A stretch of DNA of 6,211 nt from Euryarchaeota archaeon UBA33 (GTDB lineage: Archaea > Thermoplasmatota > E2 > DHVEG-1): NCBI GenBank assembly GCA_002506745.1, contig DAYE01000025.1:8277-14487 (forward strand), written 5' to 3'. Position numbers and translations under genes: made by a program. Positions within the stretch are counted from its first letter, which is position 1. Every line of letters begins with the position of its first letter. Shown here piece by piece: positions 1 to 5,321 of the stretch. The notes under the pieces were generated by a model. That model ran no database searches and was not told the DNA's origin. It worked only from the letters and a program-made list of their open reading frames with translations.

Positions 1-146
1 TTGACACCTTCAAGTGAAGCGACTAACGCTTTTACTCGCGCGGCATCAGTTTTTACGCCAGCGGCAGTGAGAACTTTCTTAACATTCTCTTCGTTAATTG
101 GTTGGCCTGCGGAATGCAGAAGCATCGCACTATATACATATTCCAT
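1..146 (-). CDS. rpl12: Ribosomal protein L12 (archaeal P1-type), 5' part only
   Basis: Stalk protein of the large ribosomal subunit. In archaea L12 dimers bind the C-terminal helices of uL10 and recruit translational GTPases. Only the first 48 codons are inside the window; the gene continues past the left edge. The visible N-terminus begins [20 protein letters not shown] and continues into a [13 protein letters not shown] segment. This is the typical archaeal/eukaryal P1-P2 dimerisation domain and is unlike bacterial L7/L12. The ATG start is decided by a strong Shine-Dalgarno AAGGAGGA seven nucleotides upstream, directly after the uL10 stop codon. It is the third gene of the rpl1-rplP0-rpl12 operon. 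The hinge and the acidic C-terminal tail lie outside the window and cannot be judged. Confidence 0.95.
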   Translation of the reverse strand, partial: MEYVYSAMLLHSAGQPINEENVKKVLTAAGVKTDAARVKALVASLEGV

Positions 147-153
147 AGCTTGG

Positions 154-161
154 TCCTCCTT
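154..161 (-). promoter_or_regulatory. Shine-Dalgarno site of rpl12
   Basis: The minus strand reads AAGGAGGA, seven nucleotides before the rpl12 ATG and immediately after the uL10 stop codon TAG (164-162). It is the strongest ribosome binding site in the window. This fits the need for several L12 dimers per uL10, although that link is inference. Confidence 0.85.
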
Positions 162-1040
162 CTATGTTGGGGTTTTTTCACCCTCTTTACTACCAGGTTT
201 AACCTGTGATGAAACAGACTGCATCGAGGCTTGTGCCTTGGCAAGAAGCGCATTCATAGAATCCTTGGTGTAAATGTTCTTTTCCACCGCAAGAGCATGC
301 GCGCTCCGATACGCCTTTGCTAACAGAGGACGAATCGTCTGGGTGTTTGCCCAGCCCGTCTCCATCGCGAGGCCTAATGCAGTAAATGATGCTGTTCGTA
401 ACTGGCCCATGAACCGATCCATGTCGATATCAAGGACATCTGATCGGTAAATATCACCGTTTTCAAAGACGGCGTTTAATTTCAATCCAAGTTCAATAGG
501 GAAAATATCGAGACGAGAAAGCATTTGAGCAAGCTCACGTGAAATCTTCTGTCCTGCTTCGACTAGGACTTTATCGCTTTTAATGATAACTTTCCCTTCA
601 GAAATAGCGGCCGGGATTCCCACCTTTTGAAGCTCCCCGACGATCGGACCGGGTTTGAAGGGAGTATCACCTGCAAGAACCTCGATATCATGAGCAGCAA
701 TTTCGCCACCCTTAGCAGGGGCGTTCTTCCTCGTCGCCTTAATTTCTCTAAACAATGCAAACGGGTTCATATCTGTCGTAATCACAGCGGCTTGGCCATG
801 TACCTCGTTTTTCAAGGCACTGATACCTTTCACTTGACTCTCAGCTTCGTCTAATGCTTTTAAAATCAACGTGTTCTTCGATGCACGTATCTGAGCTTTC
901 GCTCTGATACCTCCTCGCATCTGCTGAAGCTGTGGGGCTGGAATACCCCCAATATCAATGATACCGATGATTTTATGGAGAGTCATTAGAGAAGTAATCT
1001 CCGAGACCTCCCCGTGTTTCCATGATGCGACATGCGCCAT
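162..1040 (-). CDS. rplP0: Ribosomal protein uL10 (archaeal P0), short C-terminus
   Basis: Base of the ribosomal stalk: it anchors to 23S rRNA with uL11 and carries L12 dimers on a C-terminal helical spine. The 292-residue protein shows the rRNA-binding N-terminal domain (residues about 1-110). It also has the archaeal/eukaryal insertion (about 120-185), recognisable from TPFKPGPIVGELQKVGIPA and the following EGKVIIKSDK. After it come the NGDIYRSDVLDID segment and the L12-binding helices (about 231-275, IRPLLAKAYRSAHALAVEKN). The Shine-Dalgarno AAAGGTGT overlaps the uL1 stop codon and sits seven nucleotides before the ATG. The oddity is the end: archaeal P0 usually finishes with a long acidic stretch and a short hydrophobic factor-binding motif (GLGALFG-like). 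Here the protein ends with about 17 mixed, mildly basic residues (SQVKPGSKEGEKTPT), and only 15 nt follow before rpl12, so no lost frame can be hidden there. Confidence 0.96.
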   Translation of the reverse strand: MAHVASWKHGEVSEITSLMTLHKIIGIIDIGGIPAPQLQQMRGGIRAKAQIRASKNTLILKALDEAESQVKGISALKNEVHGQAAVITTDMNPFALFREIKATRKNAPAKGGEIAAHDIEVLAGDTPFKPGPIVGELQKVGIPAAISEGKVIIKSDKVLVEAGQKISRELAQMLSRLDIFPIELGLKLNAVFENGDIYRSDVLDIDMDRFMGQLRTASFTALGLAMETGWANTQTIRPLLAKAYRSAHALAVEKNIYTKDSMNALLAKAQASMQSVSSQVKPGSKEGEKTPT

Positions 1041-1046
1041 AACGTA

Positions 1047-1054
1047 ACACCTTT
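1047..1054 (-). promoter_or_regulatory. Shine-Dalgarno site of rplP0
   Basis: The minus strand reads AAAGGTGT, overlapping the TAA stop of rpl1 (1055-1053) and placed seven nucleotides before the uL10 ATG at 1040. The overlap of stop and ribosome binding site suggests translational coupling of uL10 to uL1. Confidence 0.75.
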
Positions 1055-1697
1055 ATACTATTCGTATAGGCGGCCCCATGCTTGTCTTTACGTACACTGA
1101 GCCAATATTTAATTTCCCGCGTTCAAGTTTCCCTTCAAGTCGTTTCAAAATAGCGTCAATATTCTCTGCGATCTGTTCCATGTTCATCTCTTCTCGTCCG
1201 ACGGTTGCATGGATGGTCTTTGTGGTTTTTGATCGGACTTTTACGGTTTTCCGCAGGTTCTTTGCAACATTGATGATATCGATGGTTGGTGGAACTGGTT
1301 TTGGCATTTTTCCCCGAGGACCAAGGATGATACCAAGTGTTTTACCAATCGTTGGCATTAATGGTGCCTCGGCTACGAAAAAATCGTATTCATCTGCAAT
1401 TTTTTTGAACTTTTTCTTATCCTTGGCGAGTTCTTCGATTTCTTCAGGTTTTATCAATAGGTCAACATGATTTTTTGATTTGAGTGCAAGATCACCGCTG
1501 GCAAAGAGTGCGATTTTTGCTTCTGTTCCACGACCATGCGGAAGCATGACTTCGTCTTCGATACGGTTCTTTGCATCGTTCATATCGATGTTCTTGAGGT
1601 TTATGACGACGTCTACCGATTGTTTGAACTTTCGCTCAAGTTTTTTTGATTCTTCAATCGCTTTTTGAACTGCTTCTACAGTTTTACTGTCTGCCAT
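1053..1697 (-). CDS. rpl1: Ribosomal protein uL1
   Basis: Large-subunit protein of the mobile L1 arm, which moves deacylated tRNA out through the E site. In several archaea and bacteria it also represses its own operon by binding a leader or early-coding mRNA copy of its rRNA site. At 214 residues it has the archaeal family length. Domain I is split between the N-terminus (about 1-65) and the C-terminus (about 155-214). Domain II lies between and contains the signature ILGPRGKMPKPVPPTID (about 124-140). The C-terminus GPPIRIV is typical. The ATG at 1697 gives the usual N-terminus (MADSKTVEAVQKAIEES); nearby upstream ATGs are out of frame. No good Shine-Dalgarno is seen. It is the first gene of the operon with uL10 (12-nt gap) and L12. 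uL11, often adjacent in archaea, is absent here. Confidence 0.97.
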   Translation of the reverse strand: MADSKTVEAVQKAIEESKKLERKFKQSVDVVINLKNIDMNDAKNRIEDEVMLPHGRGTEAKIALFASGDLALKSKNHVDLLIKPEEIEELAKDKKKFKKIADEYDFFVAEAPLMPTIGKTLGIILGPRGKMPKPVPPTIDIINVAKNLRKTVKVRSKTTKTIHATVGREEMNMEQIAENIDAILKRLEGKLERGKLNIGSVYVKTSMGPPIRIV

Positions 1698-1727
1698 GAT
1701 ACATCATCGACGCTCTTAGGTATTTTT

Positions 1728-1745
1728 GTTACTCCAGAGGGTAAC
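1728..1745 (-). promoter_or_regulatory. Leader hairpin of the rpl1 operon mRNA
   Basis: The minus strand reads GTTACCCTCTGGAGTAAC. GTTAC pairs with GTAAC and an inner CC pairs with GG, leaving one bulged A and a UCU loop. It would lie at the very 5' end of the transcript if transcription starts about 25 nt after the TATA box (near 1748). Archaeal L1 operons are often feedback-regulated by L1, so this is a possible regulatory hairpin. I do not recognise the known L1-binding motif in it. Confidence 0.35.
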
Positions 1746-1757
1746 GTAGTTCTCGGG

Positions 1758-1772
1758 AATAAGAATCTTATT
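1758..1772. repeat. 15-nt palindrome at the rpl1 promoter
   Basis: AATAAGA-A-TCTTATT is a perfect inverted repeat with 7-nt arms around one base. It overlaps the downstream edge of the rpl1 TATA box, where a bound dimeric protein would block pre-initiation complex assembly. It is AT-rich, so chance is a real alternative. Confidence 0.4.
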
Positions 1773-1779
1773 TATAAAA
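1768..1779 (-). promoter_or_regulatory. TATA box of the rpl1-rplP0-rpl12 operon
   Basis: The minus strand reads TTTTATAAATAA, a good match to archaeal TBP sites, preceded by an A-rich BRE-like stretch (ACAAAC). Counting about 25 nt downstream places the start site near 1748, giving a leader of roughly 50 nt before the rpl1 ATG. It lies in the 104-nt gap between the upstream regulator gene and rpl1, so the ribosomal operon probably has its own promoter. Confidence 0.65.
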
Positions 1780-1801
1780 GTTTGTGTCATAGAGATCATC
1801 G

Positions 1802-2761
1802 TCAATCAGAGGTGATTCTCTCCAGAATTAACGTAAAGACATCCTCAGGGTCACGGATTTTCCGTAGTTCCTTTTTCCCTATGATCGGGGTTCCCTCCAG
1901 GTTCTTCTTATCGACATCCTTATCGGTAAAGACCACAGCGTGTTTCTTTGTGATTTTTGATATGCTACTGATGAAATGAGCTTTTTCAGCAAGTTTTTTA
2001 TTGTACTCCTGTACACAGGTGAGGAGGATTTTTTCCTTTTCTTTGCTGAGAGCCTCAAAGGGACAACGATCCATAGGGATGATGCGATAGCCGATGTTTT
2101 GAAGTAACGTAAAGATTTCCGATTGCAGTACTTTTGTGTCTCCCTGGTCTTTTTTGTAGAATGGTAACTGTTCGGTTTCCATGAGAAGTGGTTTGAGTAA
2201 ATCAATCGGCGTGGTCACTGTCTGTTCAAACATCTCCTCAATCCGATCAGCGATATCGATGCGTGCGCTCATACCATCCTCGTACATCCGGACGGTACGC
2301 CGTGAGACGCGAACATGATGTGCGAAACTGCCTAGTGAAATATTTTTCTCCTGCCGCAATCGTCGTATTTTCTCCTGGTCAAGATTCACGTATAACCCGC
2401 CAGGGGCTGCATAAGCTCGCACCGGGATCTCATCTAGTACATGGTTTCGTAATGTCGACGCGGTCACTGTTTGGATGCCGAACCTGAAATACACCACGTC
2501 ATCCTCAAGGTCATTCATCCCGTTCTTTTCCCCGATCAGCAAAGGAGTTGCCTTGAGCAGGTACGCAAGGGCTCGTAGCTCATCTCCAATATCCTCTGAC
2601 AATCCATCAATATTTGACAGGACTTTTATGATAAGCAGGGTTTCTCCTCGTCGTGCGACTAGATCAAAACCTGGGAGACGTAACGCACAAGGGTCAGATA
2701 CAGAAAAACCGCCGTTCCCTAAAAACTCTCTGATGTGGGTAAGTAGTTCGATTCTATCCAT
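1802..2761 (-). CDS. Archaeal HTH transcriptional regulator, COG1395-like
   Basis: Predicted DNA-binding regulator of a family found across archaea and still poorly characterised. Residues about 128-180 form a Cro/XRE-type helix-turn-helix (EKIRRLRQEKNISLGSFAHH, then VSRRTVRMYEDG as recognition helix). The N-terminal part (about 1-115) has a strand-helix pattern, FDLVARRGETLLIIKVL followed by LSEDIGDELRALAYLLKATPLLIG, that looks like a PD-(D/E)XK nuclease fold. Asp33 and Lys46 remain, but the acidic residue of the E-x-K position is Ile44, so catalysis is unlikely. The C-terminal domain (about 205-319) ends in a strand-rich segment (HAVVFTDKDVDKKNLEGTPI, then GKKELRKI). The 319-residue length is usual as far as I recall. 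The ATG at 2761 has no close Shine-Dalgarno. It is divergent from tiaS and lies upstream of the rpl1 operon on the same strand. Target genes are unknown; self, tiaS or rpl1 are candidates by position only. Confidence 0.85.
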   Translation of the reverse strand: MDRIELLTHIREFLGNGGFSVSDPCALRLPGFDLVARRGETLLIIKVLSNIDGLSEDIGDELRALAYLLKATPLLIGEKNGMNDLEDDVVYFRFGIQTVTASTLRNHVLDEIPVRAYAAPGGLYVNLDQEKIRRLRQEKNISLGSFAHHVRVSRRTVRMYEDGMSARIDIADRIEEMFEQTVTTPIDLLKPLLMETEQLPFYKKDQGDTKVLQSEIFTLLQNIGYRIIPMDRCPFEALSKEKEKILLTCVQEYNKKLAEKAHFISSISKITKKHAVVFTDKDVDKKNLEGTPIIGKKELRKIRDPEDVFTLILERITSD

Positions 2762-2770
2762 AGGTAATGA

Positions 2771-2780
2771 AGCTTAAAGT
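2771..2780 (+). promoter_or_regulatory. Possible TATA element of tiaS in a divergent promoter region
   Basis: AGCTTAAAGT is a modest TATA-like element. Transcription starting about 25 nt downstream would begin near 2801, just before the GGTGA ribosome binding site of tiaS, giving a very short leader. The opposite gene starts at 2761, so both promoters share roughly 53 nt. The minus-strand element (GTTATTAG, near 2789-2799) is weaker. Confidence 0.35.
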
Positions 2781-2803
2781 ACGACCTCTCTAATAACGTT
2801 TTT

Positions 2804-2808
2804 GGTGA
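2804..2808 (+). promoter_or_regulatory. Shine-Dalgarno GGTGA that points to a non-canonical tiaS start
   Basis: GGTGA is complementary to the UCACC of the archaeal 16S rRNA 3' end. It is followed by six nucleotides (ATTATC) and then ATC at 2815. The spacing is ideal for ATC at 2815, short for ATC at 2812, and zero for ATT at 2809. The same GGTGAAT string precedes the start of the lipocalin-like gene further right, which supports it as a real ribosome binding site in this genome. Confidence 0.6.
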
Positions 2809-2814
2809 ATTATC

Positions 2815-4167
2815 ATCTGGATAGGTATTGACGATACTGACTCAGTAAGCGGCGGGTGCACCACGTATGTAGCCCAAACCGTCATTCAGAAAATCATACA
2901 AGACTATGAGATCATCGGCTACCCAAGGCTCGTTCGCTTAAACCCAAATATCCCCTGGAAGACTCGAGGAAATGGTGCGTTGTGCATCCGGGTTGGGAAA
3001 GCCTGTGGGGGCAGCAGACAGAAAATCGGGGTGATCAACGGGCAAGAGGTTTTCTGTTCGCCTACCTCTTTTACTCAGCTTGATCAAAACCAGCAGAAAG
3101 ATCTTGCGATGATTGTGAAGGAAACCGTTGAAACACAAGCCAGAGTTGATGATGAGAACACAAATCCGGGTTATGTTCTGCTCTCAGAAAGACCGAATAA
3201 CGAGTTGTATTGGAAGGCGGTGACAACGATCGTTCCTCTTGATGAAGTTCAGAGCCTCCTGAAGAAACATCATGCATGCTTTGAAGGATATAAGAACTGT
3301 CGTGGTTTGATTGGTGCAACCGCAGCGATTTGCTGGGAGCCAGACGACCGGACCTTTGAGTTGATCGCCTATCGACCTCAACAACGATGGGGCTCGAAAC
3401 GACTGGTTGATTCACTATCGGTTCAACATATGGATGCGGATTGTCCCAGCGCCTTTGACAACTATGATGTGAGAAATCATCATAATCGTATCGTTCCGAA
3501 CTCACCCTGCCCGATCCTGTATGGGATACGAGGTGATGACCCCGAGTCTCTGGTGACAGCATCGACCCTGGTGAAATCTGAACCGATGGAGAGCTGGATG
3601 CTGTTTGAGACGAACCAAGGGACCGATGATCATCTGCAGAAGAAATCTATCATTCAGGTCAAGCCGTTTGAATCTGTAATCGTCCAAGGATCTGTCGTCG
3701 AAAATCCGTTCACGATCCAAGGTGGTCATGTCCTCTTTACATTAAACGATAGCACAGGGACAATACCTTGTGCAGCGTATGAGCCAACAAAAGAATTCCG
3801 CCAGATCATACGAGGACTTTCTATTGGGGATCTTGTGGAGGTCTATGGAGGTGTGCGTGAACATCCGCTCACCATCAACCTTGAAAAAATCTGCGTCAAA
3901 CACCTCACACTAATGACTGAGAAGATAGAAAACCCGGTGTGCCAAAAATGCGGGAAACACATGAAATCAAAAGGAACCAATCAAGGCTATAAATGTAGAA
4001 ATTGTAGGACAACCAGTACACACCCAAACCTGCAACAAAAACCAAGATCGATTAGACCAGGTTTTTATGAAGTCCCCATCTGCGCCCGACGACATCTAAG
4101 CAAACCACTCAAACGAATGGCGCAACAATCCACGGTCGCTGCTATCGGAACCTCAGATACTCCATGA
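2815..4167 (+). CDS. tiaS: tRNA(Ile2) 2-agmatinylcytidine synthetase TiaS
   Basis: ATP-dependent enzyme that joins agmatine to C34 of tRNA-Ile2(CAU), making agmatidine so that the tRNA reads AUA as isoleucine instead of AUG. It is essential in archaea that use this route. The protein (about 450 residues; related enzymes about 420) shows the N-terminal kinase-like domain with WIGIDDTDS and CTTYV, then the hallmark RLNPNIPWKTRGNG. The Thr of CTT is autophosphorylated in the characterised Archaeoglobus enzyme. A ferredoxin-like domain follows, then an OB-fold (about 279-360, VIVQGSVVENP to DLVEVYGGVREHP) and a zinc ribbon CQKC...CRNC (Cys376, 379, 394, 397). Start: in-frame stops lie at 2791, 2794 and 2806, and no ATG, GTG or TTG occurs in frame until TTG 2980, which would remove the catalytic block. 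ATC 2815 is chosen because GGTGA lies six nucleotides upstream; ATT 2809 is an alternative. A TTG start at 2980 is very unlikely to yield an active enzyme. The 3' end overlaps the convergent neighbour by 26 nt. Confidence 0.93.
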   Translation: MWIGIDDTDSVSGGCTTYVAQTVIQKIIQDYEIIGYPRLVRLNPNIPWKTRGNGALCIRVGKACGGSRQKIGVINGQEVFCSPTSFTQLDQNQQKDLAMIVKETVETQARVDDENTNPGYVLLSERPNNELYWKAVTTIVPLDEVQSLLKKHHACFEGYKNCRGLIGATAAICWEPDDRTFELIAYRPQQRWGSKRLVDSLSVQHMDADCPSAFDNYDVRNHHNRIVPNSPCPILYGIRGDDPESLVTASTLVKSEPMESWMLFETNQGTDDHLQKKSIIQVKPFESVIVQGSVVENPFTIQGGHVLFTLNDSTGTIPCAAYEPTKEFRQIIRGLSIGDLVEVYGGVREHPLTINLEKICVKHLTLMTEKIENPVCQKCGKHMKSKGTNQGYKCRNCRTTSTHPNLQQKPRSIRPGFYEVPICARRHLSKPLKRMAQQSTVAAIGTSDTP

Positions 4168-5182
4168 TGGAGACGCCTTCTACTGTTTCCATATGGCCAT
4201 CGACGACAATCGTCCCGGTGCACCGGACATGGTACCGCCAGTAATTGATAAATCCTAGCATCTCGGTGTGATCGATGCTGAAGACTTCCAAATCGATGAT
4301 CAGGAAAACATGCTCGGTGACAGCCTCAATGTTGAAAAACCATGGGACGCGCTTAAGATGATCAAGGGAGATATTGTCAGTTGAGAACCAGATGGTTTCT
4401 GATGGTATTTCGAGATATCCGCCGTCTTTTGTGTTGAGGACCATTATCGGAAGCTGTGTCACCCGTGTCGTACGTATCTCAGCCCAGGTGACCGTGTAGT
4501 TCGATGAGCTACAAGTTCCCCAGAACCATCCGAAATGCAATACGACCCTTGGTCCGATCTCCCAGTTATGGTCATGGTACCCGGTTCCTGTCACATTCAT
4601 TGTCGTATTATTGATGGTGATAATTCCTGTCACGTTTGCACGGGGGAGGACTACTGCCCACCAGTCACCTGTTTGCTGTTGTCGTTTCCAACCTTTTGTG
4701 CATCCATCAAATTGTAATGAAACAGCACCCTCAGGGACGTTTATGGTCACGTTATAAACAAAGCAATCTTTCAAGGCATCATATGACCCAAGAATGATTT
4801 GGTTGCCTTCGATGAACACGGATGGGATGTCAAAGGATGCTGATAAATCCCTAAGAAAATATTTCTCATAACTTTTGAGTATGGCAGATCCTTGATCATA
4901 CAGGGTGAGTCTTGTCGTGACAATCCCCCTACCAAAGATATTAAGGACCTGTACACCAAGTGTGAGTGAGAACCCATTGTCGAGTTTTGCATCGAAATAC
5001 CACCACTCAATGAAGGGAAGCTCCCCTCGACCATGGAATGCATCATCTCGTAATGTGATATCCTCAAGTGATGACGAATGGTGGTCAAGAGCGATGAGGC
5101 TCCCACTCGCTGGTATGGTTAATAAAATTGTACAGAAGAGAACAATTGAAAGGACATTGACCACTCGTCCCATAGGCGTCAT
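4142..5182 (-). CDS. Secreted lipocalin-like protein of the CrtC/AttH family
   Basis: Related to carotenoid 1,2-hydratase (CrtC) and AttH-like proteins, which fold as two consecutive lipocalin-like barrels that bind hydrophobic ligands. From the chosen ATG it has 346 residues. It carries the family signatures EWWYFDAKLDNG (from about residue 59), GTGYHDHNW (about 199-207) and FGWFWG (about 217-222), and ends with the usual MEGVS/MEY-like tail (ETVEGVSIMEYLRF). Residues about 7-26 are a hydrophobic signal (VVNVLSIVLFCTILLTIPAS) with a likely cleavage after ASG. Seven N-X-S/T sequons (144, 183, 191, 192, 196, 228, 270) suggest a glycosylated extracellular protein. Start: GTG at 5194 is in frame, but ATG at 5182 has GGTGA eight nucleotides upstream and fits the promoter better. 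No carotenoid genes are nearby, so hydratase activity should not be assumed; a lipid or isoprenoid binding or modifying role is inference. Confidence 0.82.
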   Translation of the reverse strand: MTPMGRVVNVLSIVLFCTILLTIPASGSLIALDHHSSSLEDITLRDDAFHGRGELPFIEWWYFDAKLDNGFSLTLGVQVLNIFGRGIVTTRLTLYDQGSAILKSYEKYFLRDLSASFDIPSVFIEGNQIILGSYDALKDCFVYNVTINVPEGAVSLQFDGCTKGWKRQQQTGDWWAVVLPRANVTGIITINNTTMNVTGTGYHDHNWEIGPRVVLHFGWFWGTCSSSNYTVTWAEIRTTRVTQLPIMVLNTKDGGYLEIPSETIWFSTDNISLDHLKRVPWFFNIEAVTEHVFLIIDLEVFSIDHTEMLGFINYWRYHVRCTGTIVVDGHMETVEGVSIMEYLRFR

Positions 5183-5200
5183 TATTCCATTCACCCGCAG

Positions 5201-5210
5201 TATTTATATA
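5201..5210 (-). promoter_or_regulatory. Proximal TATA box of the lipocalin-like gene
   Basis: The minus strand reads TATATAAATA, a near-ideal archaeal TATA box. Counting about 25 nt downstream places transcription start close to 5181, so this promoter would produce an essentially leaderless mRNA beginning at the ATG at 5182. Confidence 0.6.
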
Positions 5211-5220
5211 GTTTCTCCAA

Positions 5221-5230
5221 TATTTATAGA
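5221..5230 (-). promoter_or_regulatory. Distal TATA-like box of the lipocalin-like gene
   Basis: The minus strand reads TCTATAAATA, sharing TATAAATA with the proximal box and lying exactly 20 nt upstream of it. It would start transcription near 5199, giving a leader of about 17 nt that includes the GGTGA ribosome binding site. Confidence 0.45.
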
Positions 5231-5277
5231 TGATGCTAGAAAAATGGGATGCTGATGACGAATAATCCAGCGTAATA

Positions 5278-5286
5278 CTTTTTAAG
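5278..5286 (+). promoter_or_regulatory. TATA box of the tRNA-Gly gene
   Basis: CTTTTTAAG within AATACTTTTTAAGG is an archaeal TATA-like element. Its centre is about 40 nt before the tRNA, predicting a start near 5307 and a 5' leader of about 15 nt for RNase P to remove. The promoter of the small winged-helix gene at the right has a similar AATACTTT-TTAA context. Confidence 0.5.
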
Positions 5287-5321
5287 GGATGATTGCTTCT
5301 CTGTCTCGGCTATCAGGATAC

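Noticed and set aside
162..215. Frameshift explaining the missing acidic tail of uL10
   Set aside because: Only 15 nt separate the uL10 stop from the rpl12 ATG and these are filled by the ribosome binding site, so there is no room for a displaced tail.
1078..1470. Long plus-strand reading frame opposite rpl1
   Set aside because: It is an antisense shadow of a well-conserved ribosomal protein gene, with no promoter or ribosome binding site and no recognisable protein features.
2767..2793. Short upstream ORF ATG AAG CTT ... TAA (eight codons) before tiaS, as a leader peptide
   Set aside because: It has no clear ribosome binding site and lies over the probable TATA element, so it is probably not transcribed as part of the tiaS mRNA. 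It could not be excluded if transcription starts further upstream.
2805..2829. GTG at 2805 as the real tiaS start by frameshifting
   Set aside because: It is in another frame and meets TGA after eight codons. It would only work with a base deletion, so it is kept as a possible sequence error and not as biology.
2980..4167. TTG at 2980 as the tiaS start
   Set aside because: It is the first conventional start codon in frame, but it would discard the catalytic IDDTDS, CTTY and RLNPNIPWKTRGN segments, which are intact upstream, and no Shine-Dalgarno precedes it.
5183..5194. GTG at 5194 as start of the lipocalin-like gene
   Set aside because: The GTG is part of the GGTGA ribosome binding site for the ATG at 5182, and the proximal TATA box would start transcription after it.
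5228..5258. C/D box guide RNA suggested by GATGATG and CTGATGA
   Set aside because: The boxes are too close together, no properly placed closing D box or terminal stem is seen, and the segment carries the distal TATA box of the opposite gene.
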